From IMG/VR virus record IMGVR_UViG_3300013006_000879, positions 1 through 23,238 of that record: a stretch of 23,238 nucleotides of DNA, one strand, 5' to 3'. A program made the translations under genes and the position numbers. Of this stretch, positions 14,047 through 22,122 are shown piece by piece. The DNA comes from a virus. Under the pieces are notes generated by a model that saw nothing but the letters and a program-made list of their open reading frames with translations, made no database searches and was not told where the DNA came from. Each line of letters starts with the position of its first letter. The stretch's first letter is position 1.

Positions 14047-15578
14047 TGAATTTAAATGACCTATACGAAATAAGAGACCCACGCGATGCATATGAACGTG
14101 ACGTTGACAATAGCACCAGTGGGTTTGGCAAAGACTCCTATGCATATCAGCAAGATGGTGGAGCCAATGATGAGAATCATGCATTTGACCAGCAACCCAC
14201 TTGGTATATTCGCCTTAATGGCAAACTCATTAAAGACAAGCAAGGTAACCCTTATGCATTCCAAGACAAAGCTGCCGCAAACAAAGCCGCTTTAAACATG
14301 CAGGCCAAACTGTTCAATAAAGACAAAGAGTTCATGTTGACTACCAACCCCAATGATAAACCCCAAGGCATGGCAGAAGGTCTAGTAGGTGCCGCATTAG
14401 GTGGCTTAGCAGGTGCCGCGTTAACCAAGTCTCCCGGTGGGGCAATGACTGGTGCATCAATTGGCAGTAACATACAAGATACTTTGAGTGATGATACCGA
14501 AGTAGCAGAAGGGTTCGGTGCAAACTACGCAGAACAACTAGCACAAAAGGTATTTGATGTTAAACCCAACTTGGCCAGTGACGACGATGTGTTAAACACA
14601 GGATACAAAGTTGCTGTGCAAGATCTAATGAGCCAGGTACGTGCAAATCATTTGTTTGCAAGAGATCAAGATTTCCCTAGCGATTTTGCAAGTGCTTATT
14701 ACTACTTGCAAAAACGAGGCGTAGCAGAAGGCCACACAGAAGTAAAAGACAAAGAAGGCAAAGTTGTCAGTTGGAAAGACGACTCAGAATGGCACCCAGC
14801 TGAAAAGAACAAGCAAGGCCAACCTAAAGATCCACGTGGCGTAGTCACACACATGAGCGATGTTGCTCGGCGTAAAACTGCTAGCCAACAAGGTGTAGCA
14901 GAAGCCGAAGTAGACAGCGATGGCCACTCAATGGATCACGCTGACTCTGGCGAGTACGATTACGAAGGCGACCAAGCAAAAGACCAATTAAACACCATTG
15001 TACGGGCGGCTCGCAGACTCAATGGCATGTTGGATGACAACGAAAACATGCCAGAGTGGGTACAGATGAAAATTACCAATGCTGCCGATTATATTGACAC
15101 AGCCGCTGACTACATTGAATCCAATCAAGAGCCCGAGTTGGATGAAGGCTGGAAAGAAAAGCTAGGCGGTGCGGCATTAGCAGGTGCAATGGCACTAGGC
15201 GCAGGCAGTGCCCAAGCTAGAGTTACCCCTGATGGTCAAGGTGGCTTTACCGGTGGATTAAAACCTGCAACAACGCAACAAGCAACTGACGTTGCTCCTG
15301 CAAAAGCAGAAGCTCCAAAAGGATACAGCAAAGAATACCTACAAAAAGCAGCCAACCCTGATAGATTTGGTAGGTACATGATCAGCGTCGAAAAGGCACA
15401 AGAGTTACTAAAGCAAATGAACGAAGGTGACAAAATTGGCAACATGGATGCCGACAAGTTTGATGCGGTCATGGCACGTCTTAAACAGTTGGCCGGTGCA
15501 GGTCCAATGAAAACTGTGTATGACCCTACTAAACGTGTGTACAGAAATGTTCCAACAGCGGTGCAACCTAAAAAATGA
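14046..15578 (+). CDS. mosaic polyprotein of phage modules joined by xAEG linkers
   Basis: 510 residues. Modules are separated by hydrophobic-x-Glu sites: MAE|G (111), VAE|G (155), VAE|G (228), VAE|A (286), LDE|G (367). Module 1 has TWYIRLNGKLIKDKQG and a helix; module 2 is a glycine-zipper stretch (GLVGAALGGLAGAAL); module 3 is helical (NYAEQLAQKVFDVKP to SAYYYLQKR); module 4 has VKDKEGKVVSWKDD; module 5 is a helix pair ending EWVQMKITNAADYIDTAADY, seen in many T4-like phage proteins; module 6 starts with a hydrophobic Ala/Gly segment (372-392). Linker DNA is also similar (GTAGCAGAA at 14502, 14721, 14894). This looks like a protein built by module shuffling, perhaps cut in the prohead. Confidence 0.65.
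   Translation: MNLNDLYEIRDPRDAYERDVDNSTSGFGKDSYAYQQDGGANDENHAFDQQPTWYIRLNGKLIKDKQGNPYAFQDKAAANKAALNMQAKLFNKDKEFMLTTNPNDKPQGMAEGLVGAALGGLAGAALTKSPGGAMTGASIGSNIQDTLSDDTEVAEGFGANYAEQLAQKVFDVKPNLASDDDVLNTGYKVAVQDLMSQVRANHLFARDQDFPSDFASAYYYLQKRGVAEGHTEVKDKEGKVVSWKDDSEWHPAEKNKQGQPKDPRGVVTHMSDVARRKTASQQGVAEAEVDSDGHSMDHADSGEYDYEGDQAKDQLNTIVRAARRLNGMLDDNENMPEWVQMKITNAADYIDTAADYIESNQEPELDEGWKEKLGGAALAGAMALGAGSAQARVTPDGQGGFTGGLKPATTQQATDVAPAKAEAPKGYSKEYLQKAANPDRFGRYMISVEKAQELLKQMNEGDKIGNMDADKFDAVMARLKQLAGAGPMKTVYDPTKRVYRNVPTAVQPKK
14502..14902 (+). repeat. dispersed linker repeat GTAGCAGAA
   Basis: Copies at 14502-14510, 14721-14729 and 14894-14902 are all in frame and encode VAE at module borders. A variant with ATGGCAGAA is at 14370-14378. 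The last two exact copies and the variant share a [CG]AAGG- or GAGGC-like upstream context. They could be recombination points for module exchange or simply encode a conserved cleavage site. Confidence 0.5.
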
Positions 15579-15685
15579 ACCCAGAAGATCGTTTAGAAGA
15601 GCCTGCAAAAAATCCCAACGACTATCCTGTTTATCCAGATGACGATGGATACGATCGTTTTCGCAATCCCTACTCACCAGTATAA
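15575..15685 (+). CDS. 36-residue acidic phage protein
   Basis: ATG at 15575 overlaps the upstream TGA (ATGA) and the stop TAA overlaps the next ATG by one base (TAATG). The product is MNPEDRLEEPAKNPNDYPVY followed by PDDDGYDRFRNPYSPV. It is rich in Pro, Asp and Tyr and is probably unstructured. The tight coupling on both sides is the main evidence that it is translated. Function unknown. Confidence 0.5.
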   Translation: MNPEDRLEEPAKNPNDYPVYPDDDGYDRFRNPYSPV

Positions 15686-16320
15686 TGCGGTTAAGTGACT
15701 TTAGAATTCAAAACCATGACAAACTAGATCGCATTCTGGTGGATCTGTGTGATCTACTGATGCAAGCCAAACAACAAGACAGTGAGTACTTTGGCATGGT
15801 GGCCGCCGCTGTGTTAGATCCTGACAATCGCTGTGTGGCTGCTGTAAACTATCCAGCAGCCGACGGTCGACGTGTACACGCAGAACGTGCCGCACTTGAT
15901 GCTTATTCCAAACAGTACGGCAATGTACCACAAGGTAGCATTATTATCACAACCTTGAGTCCTTGCACTGAAGACATGGACGAACGTCACGGGGAAAGTT
16001 GTACAGATCTAATCAACCAGTCTGGGGTACACAAAGTGTATGCTGGCTATGCTGATCCATCACAAGATGAAACACGTAAACAGTTTCATTTGAAGATCAC
16101 CACAAACTCACGTATCAAACAACTATGCAAGGCGTTTGCTGATACATTCTTAAAAGATCATTTGAACGAACTATCATTCTTAGGATCACAGTGTACCAAA
16201 GACTGTTCCGGACATCGTGCTGGGTACGAGTGGTCAAAGCGTAAAGGACTACGTCAAGGCAATTCACCTTGGTCACCAAGTTTTAACAAAGGTGCCGCGC
16301 TGGCTGTAGCGGGCAAATAA
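15685..16320 (+). CDS. cytidine/deoxycytidylate deaminase-like protein with C-terminal module
   Basis: 211 residues. Zinc-site motifs of the deaminase fold are visible: HAE at 65-67 (zinc His and proton-shuttling Glu) and SPCTEDMDERHGESC (C94 and C106). The gap between the Cys residues is 11 rather than the usual 2 of PCxxC, so it belongs to a divergent subgroup. Deaminases of this clade act on cytosine bases, nucleotides or modified substrates. A C-terminal module from about 167 (GSQCTKDCSGHRAGYEWSKR to SPSFNKGAALAVAGK) has two further Cys and a His and recurs in phage proteins. Target could be dCMP for nucleotide supply or nucleic acid; sequence alone does not decide. Confidence 0.75.
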   Translation: MRLSDFRIQNHDKLDRILVDLCDLLMQAKQQDSEYFGMVAAAVLDPDNRCVAAVNYPAADGRRVHAERAALDAYSKQYGNVPQGSIIITTLSPCTEDMDERHGESCTDLINQSGVHKVYAGYADPSQDETRKQFHLKITTNSRIKQLCKAFADTFLKDHLNELSFLGSQCTKDCSGHRAGYEWSKRKGLRQGNSPWSPSFNKGAALAVAGK

Positions 16321-16491
16321 AGAACACACTACCTTAGGACGTTATGCGTTACTAGTGTGGCCCGGCTGCTGGGCAGAATGTTATGGGAGTCGTGCCCCGG
16401 AATGGCGTTCTAAAGTGAGCAATATTTTCACCAAAGCTGTTGCTAAACTTAAATACTTCCTGTATAATAAATTTTTAAACTGGAGTATTTT
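16321..16491 (+). other. 171-base gap, the longest in the window
   Basis: It contains a promoter (16440-16468) and a GC-rich hairpin (GCCCGG/CTGGGC, 16360-16374) without a T run. One frame is open from 16310 to 16627, but it runs through the promoter and into the next gene. No RNA gene could be recognised. Confidence 0.5.
16440..16468 (+). promoter_or_regulatory. sigma70-type promoter for dsbA-like gene
   Basis: TTGCTA (16440-16445) and TATAAT (16463-16468) are 17 bases apart. The leader before the ATG at 16492 would be about 17 bases and contains TGGAG as ribosome site. The -10 context TCCTGTATAAT is identical to that at 547-557. Confidence 0.6.
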
Positions 16492-16749
16492 ATGGAAAAA
16501 TCATTCAACGGCGATCAAAAGATCAAACTCACACAAATCATCAACGAAGGCATGCAGGTCATGCACGAGATTGATACCTTACAAGGTGGTCTCAATGACA
16601 CCATCAAAGCTGTTGCAGAAGAACTAGAAATCAAACCTGGTGTGTTGAAAAAAGCAATCCGCTTGGCACACAAAGCAGAGTTTGGTAAAGAAAAGCAAGA
16701 TCACGAGTTACTCGAAACCATTCTTGAAACAGTTGGGAAAACTATGTAA
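16492..16749 (+). CDS. dsbA: DsbA-like double-strand DNA-binding late-transcription protein
   Basis: 85 residues, all helical, close to the 89 of T4 DsbA. Alignable segments include INEGMQVMHEIDTLQGGLND, IKAVAEELEIKPGVLKKAIR and LAHKAEFG, corresponding to T4 KISGYNELIKDIRIRAKDELGVDG...LLALYHK. T4 DsbA (not the disulfide oxidoreductase of the same name) binds double-stranded DNA and enhances late promoter transcription. The IKPGVLKKAIR part has a helix-turn-helix look. It has its own sigma70-like promoter and a TGGAG ribosome site, consistent with expression before late genes. Assignment rests on pattern and length, not a measured alignment. Confidence 0.68.
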   Translation: MEKSFNGDQKIKLTQIINEGMQVMHEIDTLQGGLNDTIKAVAEELEIKPGVLKKAIRLAHKAEFGKEKQDHELLETILETVGKTM

Positions 16750-17742
16750 ATGACATATCTTACCGGTACAGCTCTGTTTGCTAACATTATTCAATTTTCA
16801 GATTATGTGATACCTCGCACGGTTAAAAAAATTCAAGATGAAATACAGGAAATAGATCCTAAAAAAAGATTACTAGGACAATTTATAATAGATCCGGTTG
16901 ACCTCGATGGATTTTTTAATAATGAATATGGCGACTATCGCAACCTACTGGTAATAACAGCCAATATTATCAAGTGCACACCAGAACAGTCTAGACATAT
17001 CTATAGCTTTGATACCAACTGGTTTGGCGCTTATTACTACGATTATCCCGACCTTGACGTTCCTGTTGAAAAAGATTTTTGTTGTTTTATCAATAGAATT
17101 GAGCCCAATCGACAAAGTTGGCTGTACCAGTTAATACGTCGAAACTTGTTTGACCGAGGATTTATTTCTTTCAACGGTGTTACAAAACAATACAAAAATA
17201 ATGAATTTTATGGTATGGATCCAAAAGAAGCGTTTGAGCATTCATTCCAAAAATATAATAGTATTTTTGCTCCAGAGCATAAAAAAATAAAGAATAGTAT
17301 TCCTTATAAAAATTTTGCTGACACAGGTGACTTGTTGCCTGTAATGTTGGGTTCAAAGTTTTCGTTGATCTTAGAAACACACTTCAACGACAATCGACTA
17401 ATAAGTATCTCTGAAAAAACATTTCCTTGTTTGCAAGTACCAAGACCCTGGTTGTTGTTTGGTGCACAGCATTCTGTTGAGCAACTCAGAAAGACAGGGT
17501 TTGATGTGCTTGACGATGTAGTTGATCACAGCTACGATAAAATTGCCGACCACATACAACGACAGGTTGCAATACTAGATCAATGTGAGAAACTAGTAGA
17601 CATTGATCTTAACAAAATTTTGTCTCGGTGCAAACAGGCAGCCAAACATAATAAAAAATTGTTGTTGCCAATGAAAGAAACCTGGCATGAAAAAGTAATG
17701 CAGGATTATGAACAAGCCAAACAACAGTGCTTGAATCTTTAA
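16750..17742 (+). CDS. probable glycosyltransferase
   Basis: 330 residues, directly abutting the dsbA-like stop. The N-terminal half is alpha/beta with Tyr/Asp-rich loops and CFINRIEPNRQSWLYQLIRR. The C-terminal part, LILETHFNDNRLISISEKTF then CLQVPRPWLLFGAQHSVEQL and RKTGFDVLDD (about 206-256), has the ISEKTxxxL...RPWLLFG...LRxxGF pattern seen at the donor-binding side of GT-B-like LPS and fucosyl-type glycosyltransferases and of phage homologues. Donor and acceptor are unknown. It is followed by an acyltransferase gene four bases later, so the pair may build or decorate a sugar on the virion or host surface. No membrane segment is visible. Confidence 0.5.
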   Translation: MTYLTGTALFANIIQFSDYVIPRTVKKIQDEIQEIDPKKRLLGQFIIDPVDLDGFFNNEYGDYRNLLVITANIIKCTPEQSRHIYSFDTNWFGAYYYDYPDLDVPVEKDFCCFINRIEPNRQSWLYQLIRRNLFDRGFISFNGVTKQYKNNEFYGMDPKEAFEHSFQKYNSIFAPEHKKIKNSIPYKNFADTGDLLPVMLGSKFSLILETHFNDNRLISISEKTFPCLQVPRPWLLFGAQHSVEQLRKTGFDVLDDVVDHSYDKIADHIQRQVAILDQCEKLVDIDLNKILSRCKQAAKHNKKLLLPMKETWHEKVMQDYEQAKQQCLNL

Positions 17743-17746
17743 TGAA

Positions 17747-18382
17747 ATGAGAAAATATATGCAGAATCCAGGATTACATTATTACAATCCAGAATACAAA
17801 CTGGTACAAATTGGCAGCAGATCAAGTTTGTCTTCAAATGATTTGGCTAGCCTCGTGAAGGAATTTCTAGTAGATCCTACTAGCCACACACAAATAACTG
17901 TTGAAGAATTCCTAGCATGGGAAGATCCAAACACTAACTTTTTATTAACAATAGAAGATATAGAACTAAGAAAAAAAGCCATTGATAGATTGACCGAAAA
18001 GAACTGGACAGCAACCACTTTCATTGGGCAATATTCTCTAGTGTTTCCTGAAGCCCACATTGGACAAGGTGTAATAGTTTGGCCATTTTCCGGAATTACC
18101 AATGGTGCTCGTATTGGTAACTTTGCCACCATTGGCACCTGGGGCGGTGTTGCACACAACGCAACAGTGGGATTCAATGCAAAACTTGAAACAGGCGCAG
18201 TGGTTGCAGGTGGTGCCAATGTTGGAGACAACTCAATTGTGTGTCAGCGTTCTTATATTTCTGATGGTGTAGCGTTACCGGCTGACAGTAAATTAGTTGC
18301 CTACAGTGCACTAACAAAAACCCCCGACAAACCTGGAGTTTTTGCAGGAACACCAGCAAGAAGAATTTCCGACAATGTATAA
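17747..18382 (+). CDS. hexapeptide-repeat (PglD/NeuD-type) sugar O/N-acyltransferase
   Basis: 211 residues. ATG at 17747 is used; an ATG at 17759 (residue 5) is possible, and neither has a strong ribosome site. Residues 1-90 form an unusual alpha-helical N-terminal part. Residues 92-180 show left-handed beta-helix repeats (FIGQYSLVFPEAHIGQGVIV, ARIGNFATIGTWGGVAHNAT, VGFNAKLETGAVVAGGANVG), with H137 in GVAHNATVG at the position of the PglD catalytic His. The end GVFAGTPARRI is typical. Such trimers use acetyl-CoA or similar to acylate amino- or hydroxyl-sugars. The adjacent glycosyltransferase supports a glycan role; the N-terminal region could replace the usual PglD nucleotide-sugar binding domain. 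Confidence 0.8.
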   Translation: MRKYMQNPGLHYYNPEYKLVQIGSRSSLSSNDLASLVKEFLVDPTSHTQITVEEFLAWEDPNTNFLLTIEDIELRKKAIDRLTEKNWTATTFIGQYSLVFPEAHIGQGVIVWPFSGITNGARIGNFATIGTWGGVAHNATVGFNAKLETGAVVAGGANVGDNSIVCQRSYISDGVALPADSKLVAYSALTKTPDKPGVFAGTPARRISDNV

Positions 18383-18390
18383 ATTAACAC

Positions 18391-18419
18391 TTGACAACAC
18401 TGACATTAAATAGTATACT
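18391..18419 (+). promoter_or_regulatory. strong sigma70-type promoter for DNA polymerase
   Basis: TTGACA (18391-18396, consensus) and TATACT (18414-18419) are 17 bases apart. The transcript would start near 18426 and have a leader of about 50 bases before the ATG at 18478, with GGAG as ribosome site. The leader is the longest in the window and might hold a translational operator such as that used by T4 RegA or gp43; no specific site was recognised. Confidence 0.75.
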
Positions 18420-18477
18420 ACACGAGTCGCTCACGTTAAGAGCATGAATCACGGCTTACCGGCCACAAACGGAGACT

Positions 18478-21135
18478 ATGAGTTATATTGACGCACTTTT
18501 TGATCGTGAACACGATCGCATTCACGTTGTAGAACGCCAAGACGGCGTGAGGAAATACCATGAGTATCCTGCCAACTACATCTTTTACTACGACGATGCC
18601 CGAGGCAAGTTCCAAAGTATCTACGGCACCCCTGTCAGTCGTTTCAGCACACGCAACAACAAAGAGTTCCGCAAGGAAGTTCGCATGCACTCGGGCAAGC
18701 AATTGTATGAAAGTGATATCAATCCAATCTTTCGTTGCTTGGAAGAAAACTACAAAGACCAAGACGCACCAGAACTCAATGTTGCATTTTTCGACATTGA
18801 GGTAGACTTTGACAAAGAGCGAGGCTTTTCGCCTGTAGAGGATCCATTCAATCCTATCACTGCAATTTCAGTCTATCTAAATTGGCTGGATCAACTGGTC
18901 ACACTGGCAGTTCCGCCACGAGGCTTAACATGGGACACTGCACAAGAGCTTGTGAAGGACTTTGAAAACACCATTTTGTTTGAACGAGAAGAGGACATGA
19001 TCAAAACATTCCTGGACTTGATTGAGGATGCAGATGTACTGAGTGGTTGGAATTCAGAGGGCTACGATATTCCATACATTGTGAATCGTTGCACTCGTGT
19101 GTTAAGCAAAGACGACACACGCAAGTTCTGCTTATGGGGACAATTGCCTAAGATGCGTATGTTCGAACGCTTTGGTAGTGAAAGCCAAACATATGACTTG
19201 GTCGGTCGTGTGCATATGGATTATATGCAACTGTATCGCAAGTACACATATGAAGAACGTCACAGTTACAGTTTGGATGCCATTGGTGAATACGAACTCA
19301 ACGAACGTAAAACACAGTTTGAAGGCACCTTAGATTCGTTATACAACCAACACTTCAAAAAGTTCATTGAATACAACAGACAAGACACATTGTTGTTGCA
19401 CAAACTGGATCGCAAACTACAGTTCTTGGCGCTAGCAAGCGAACTGGCACATGCCAATACTGTGTTGTTACAAACCACAATGGGTGCTGTGGCAGTGACT
19501 GAACAGGCTATTATCAACGAAGCCCACGAACGTGGCATGGTTGTGCCCAATCGCAAGCAACGACTGACAGATGATGACACCCAGGCTGCAGGTGCGTATG
19601 TTGCGTATCCCAAGAAGGGACTGCACGACTGGATTGGATCAGTTGACATTAACAGTTTGTATCCTTCAGCTATTCGTGCCATGAACATGGCACCGGAAAC
19701 TGTGGTGGGACAACTGCGTCCTATCATGACTGACCACTACATCAAAGAAAAGATAACCAAGGGTGCAAGTTTTGCGGCTGCTTGGGAGGGCTTGTTTGGC
19801 AGTTTGGAATACACTGCTGTGATGGAACAACAACGTGGCACAGAGATCACTATTGACTGGCAAGACGGCACAGAAAGCACACACTCGGCAGCAGAGATCT
19901 GGACCATCATGTTTGACAGCAACCAGCCCTGGATCATGAGCGCCAATGGAACTATTCTCACATACGAGAAGAAGGGCATTATCCCAGGCTTGCTGGAACG
20001 CTGGTATTCAGAACGCAAAGAATTACAAGCCAAGAAAAAAGAAGCCAAGGATAAAAAGGAAGAAGCATTCTGGGACAAGCGGCAACTGGTCAAGAAGATT
20101 AACTTGAATTCGTTGTATGGCGCTATTTTGAATTCAGGTTGTAGATTCTTTGATCACAGGATCGGACAGAGTACCACGCTAACTGGTCGTGCCATTGCCC
20201 GGCACATGGATGCACACATTAACGAATGTATTACAGGCGTGTATGATCACACAGGCGACGCTATCATTTATGGTGACACAGACTCATGCTACTTTACTGC
20301 TTGGCCGGTGCTGAAGAAGGAAGTGGCAGAAGGTCGTATGGAGTGGTCAAAGGAAACTGCCATTGCACTATACGATTCAATTGCTGAACAAGTTAATGAT
20401 AGTTTTCCAGGATTTATGGAACAAGCATTCCATTGCCCAAGAGAGATGGGTGGTTTGATTGCGGCGGGCAGGGAATTGGTAGCGGATCGTGGATTGTTTA
20501 TCACAAAGAAACGCTATGCTGTAAACATCATTGACTTGGAAGGCAAGCGATTGGATGTAGACGGCAAGAAAGGCAAGACCAAGGCCATGGGCTTGGACTT
20601 GAAACGCAGTGATACACCCAAGGTTATTCAAGACTTCTTGTTGGAAATTCTAAATAGTACTTTGCATGGTGCCACACGTGAAGCAATCATTGAACGTATA
20701 CGTGAGTTCAAATATGAGTTTATGGAACGTCCTGGTTGGGAGAAGGGTTCACCTAAGCGTGTTAACAACTTGACCAAGTATGCGGCAGAAGAAGCAAGAC
20801 TGGGCAAAGCCAACATGCCAGGGCACGTTAGGGCCGCAATGAACTGGAATAACTTGCGCAGAATGAATTCAGACAACTACTCGATGCAGATTGTTGATGG
20901 TATGAAAACTATTGTGTGTAAACTCAAGTCAAATGCACTTGGGTGGACCAGCATTGGTTATCCCACAGATGAGCAACGATTGCCCACATGGTTTACTGAA
21001 CTACCTTTTGATGACGGGTTGATGGAAGCTACAGTTGTTGATCAGAAAATTGATAACTTGTTAGGCGTATTGGAATGGGACTTGGCAAGCGCCACCAACA
21101 CTGAGAATACGTTTCAAAATTTATTTGAATGGTGA
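18478..21135 (+). CDS. 43: family B DNA polymerase, gp43-like
   Basis: 885 residues (T4 gp43 is 898). The 3'-5' exonuclease has Exo I FFDIE (D106, E108), Exo II NSEGYDIPY (D197) and Exo III EYNRQDT (D303). Polymerase motifs are DINSLYPS (390-397, D390), KKINLNSLYGA (539-549) and YGDTDS (598-603), all catalytic residues intact. It replicates phage DNA with proofreading. The C-terminus TFQNLFEW is a PIP-box-like clamp-binding tail, matching the clamp gene nearby. It is expressed from the TTGACA promoter at 18391. The clamp gene follows after one intervening gene; clamp loader and helicase genes are not in the window. No intein or split was seen. Confidence 0.97.
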   Translation: MSYIDALFDREHDRIHVVERQDGVRKYHEYPANYIFYYDDARGKFQSIYGTPVSRFSTRNNKEFRKEVRMHSGKQLYESDINPIFRCLEENYKDQDAPELNVAFFDIEVDFDKERGFSPVEDPFNPITAISVYLNWLDQLVTLAVPPRGLTWDTAQELVKDFENTILFEREEDMIKTFLDLIEDADVLSGWNSEGYDIPYIVNRCTRVLSKDDTRKFCLWGQLPKMRMFERFGSESQTYDLVGRVHMDYMQLYRKYTYEERHSYSLDAIGEYELNERKTQFEGTLDSLYNQHFKKFIEYNRQDTLLLHKLDRKLQFLALASELAHANTVLLQTTMGAVAVTEQAIINEAHERGMVVPNRKQRLTDDDTQAAGAYVAYPKKGLHDWIGSVDINSLYPSAIRAMNMAPETVVGQLRPIMTDHYIKEKITKGASFAAAWEGLFGSLEYTAVMEQQRGTEITIDWQDGTESTHSAAEIWTIMFDSNQPWIMSANGTILTYEKKGIIPGLLERWYSERKELQAKKKEAKDKKEEAFWDKRQLVKKINLNSLYGAILNSGCRFFDHRIGQSTTLTGRAIARHMDAHINECITGVYDHTGDAIIYGDTDSCYFTAWPVLKKEVAEGRMEWSKETAIALYDSIAEQVNDSFPGFMEQAFHCPREMGGLIAAGRELVADRGLFITKKRYAVNIIDLEGKRLDVDGKKGKTKAMGLDLKRSDTPKVIQDFLLEILNSTLHGATREAIIERIREFKYEFMERPGWEKGSPKRVNNLTKYAAEEARLGKANMPGHVRAAMNWNNLRRMNSDNYSMQIVDGMKTIVCKLKSNALGWTSIGYPTDEQRLPTWFTELPFDDGLMEATVVDQKIDNLLGVLEWDLASATNTENTFQNLFEW

Positions 21136-21138
21136 TAT

Positions 21139-22122
21139 ATGATACTAAGTGAAATTGTTGCTTATCGCAATTTATTATTAGAATACAATGTCAAAGACGT
21201 TGAATTTAAAGCACGTCAGACATTAACGGATGTAATGCACACTGTCAAGAACAATGTGATACAACCTCGTACATTTACGCAAACACTTGAAGAAGATATG
21301 GAAAATATTTTTAAAGTGTTTGGTCAATTTGATTCTACACTAAACGAGTTGATAAATGAACTAAATGCCATGATCGAAGTTTGGGAAAAGTCTCTTTATG
21401 CCGAAAGTTCAAGAAGATTTAAAATTGAATCATCAGAGTATAATACCCATGACAAAGAAACAAAACTTGATGTAGATCAACATCTGTTGGCTCTGGAATT
21501 AGTAATGAGCCCAGACACAAAGAAAATGTTAACCGACAGGTTAAAAAGTTTTATTGACTGGAAATACCCGGGACTAATTATCCGTCCTGGTAAAGAAACA
21601 TTCATCAATGATTTTGTTGGGTTAGATCCGTTATATCTAGTTGATTACAGTAGTGCATTGTTAGAACCTTGTACTGAAAATTTTACAGACGAGTACAAAA
21701 AAAGACTACGAATGTATGTGGAGCCGCCTGCATCAACTGATGTACTTTGGTCTTTGCCTGACGATCAATTTGGAGTTTGTTTGGTGTATAACTTTTTTGA
21801 ATTTACTCCACTTGAGGTTATTGAACAGTACCTTAAGAAAATCTTTTACAAATTACGCCCAGGTGGTATTTTAAGTATGACATTCAATGATTGCGATCGA
21901 GCACATTGCGTGATACTAGCCGAAAAACGTTTTAGTTTTTACACACCAGGACATCAAGTTCGAGCCGCTGCCAGGCGCATAGGCTTTAAACAAGAGTTTA
22001 CATGGCACGATAATGGTAACCTTACATGGTTAGAATTACGCAAGCCCGGTGAACTTGTTAGCAACAGGGGCGGCCAAACTTTGGCAAAAATAATGTCCAA
22101 CAAGGTTGCTAATTCTAAATAA
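21139..22122 (+). CDS. SAM-methyltransferase-like protein of unknown target
   Basis: 327 residues, starting 3 bases after the polymerase stop. Residues 20-135 are mostly helical with a coiled-coil tendency. From about 145 the pattern resembles a class I methyltransferase fold: LIIRPGKETFINDFVGLDPLYLVD could be an altered motif I/II (the usual GxGxG is absent), FGVCLVYNFFEFTP (211-224) motif IV, and KLRPGGILSMTFND (238-251) the motif VI hairpin. It may be an active enzyme with a changed cofactor loop or a degenerate fold with a binding role. Lying between polymerase and clamp, it may act on DNA or replication proteins. The assignment is from pattern only. Confidence 0.5.
   Translation: MILSEIVAYRNLLLEYNVKDVEFKARQTLTDVMHTVKNNVIQPRTFTQTLEEDMENIFKVFGQFDSTLNELINELNAMIEVWEKSLYAESSRRFKIESSEYNTHDKETKLDVDQHLLALELVMSPDTKKMLTDRLKSFIDWKYPGLIIRPGKETFINDFVGLDPLYLVDYSSALLEPCTENFTDEYKKRLRMYVEPPASTDVLWSLPDDQFGVCLVYNFFEFTPLEVIEQYLKKIFYKLRPGGILSMTFNDCDRAHCVILAEKRFSFYTPGHQVRAAARRIGFKQEFTWHDNGNLTWLELRKPGELVSNRGGQTLAKIMSNKVANSK

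Noticed and set aside
16360-16374. GC-rich hairpin as terminator of the deaminase unit
   Set aside because: The stem is only 6 bp with a 3-base loop and no T run follows.
16355-16627. 90-codon open frame as a real gene
   Set aside because: It runs through a promoter and overlaps the dsbA-like gene by 136 bases; kept only as a possible remnant.
18420-18477. tRNA or riboswitch in the polymerase leader
   Set aside because: No cloverleaf or known riboswitch core could be drawn; only weak short stems are present.
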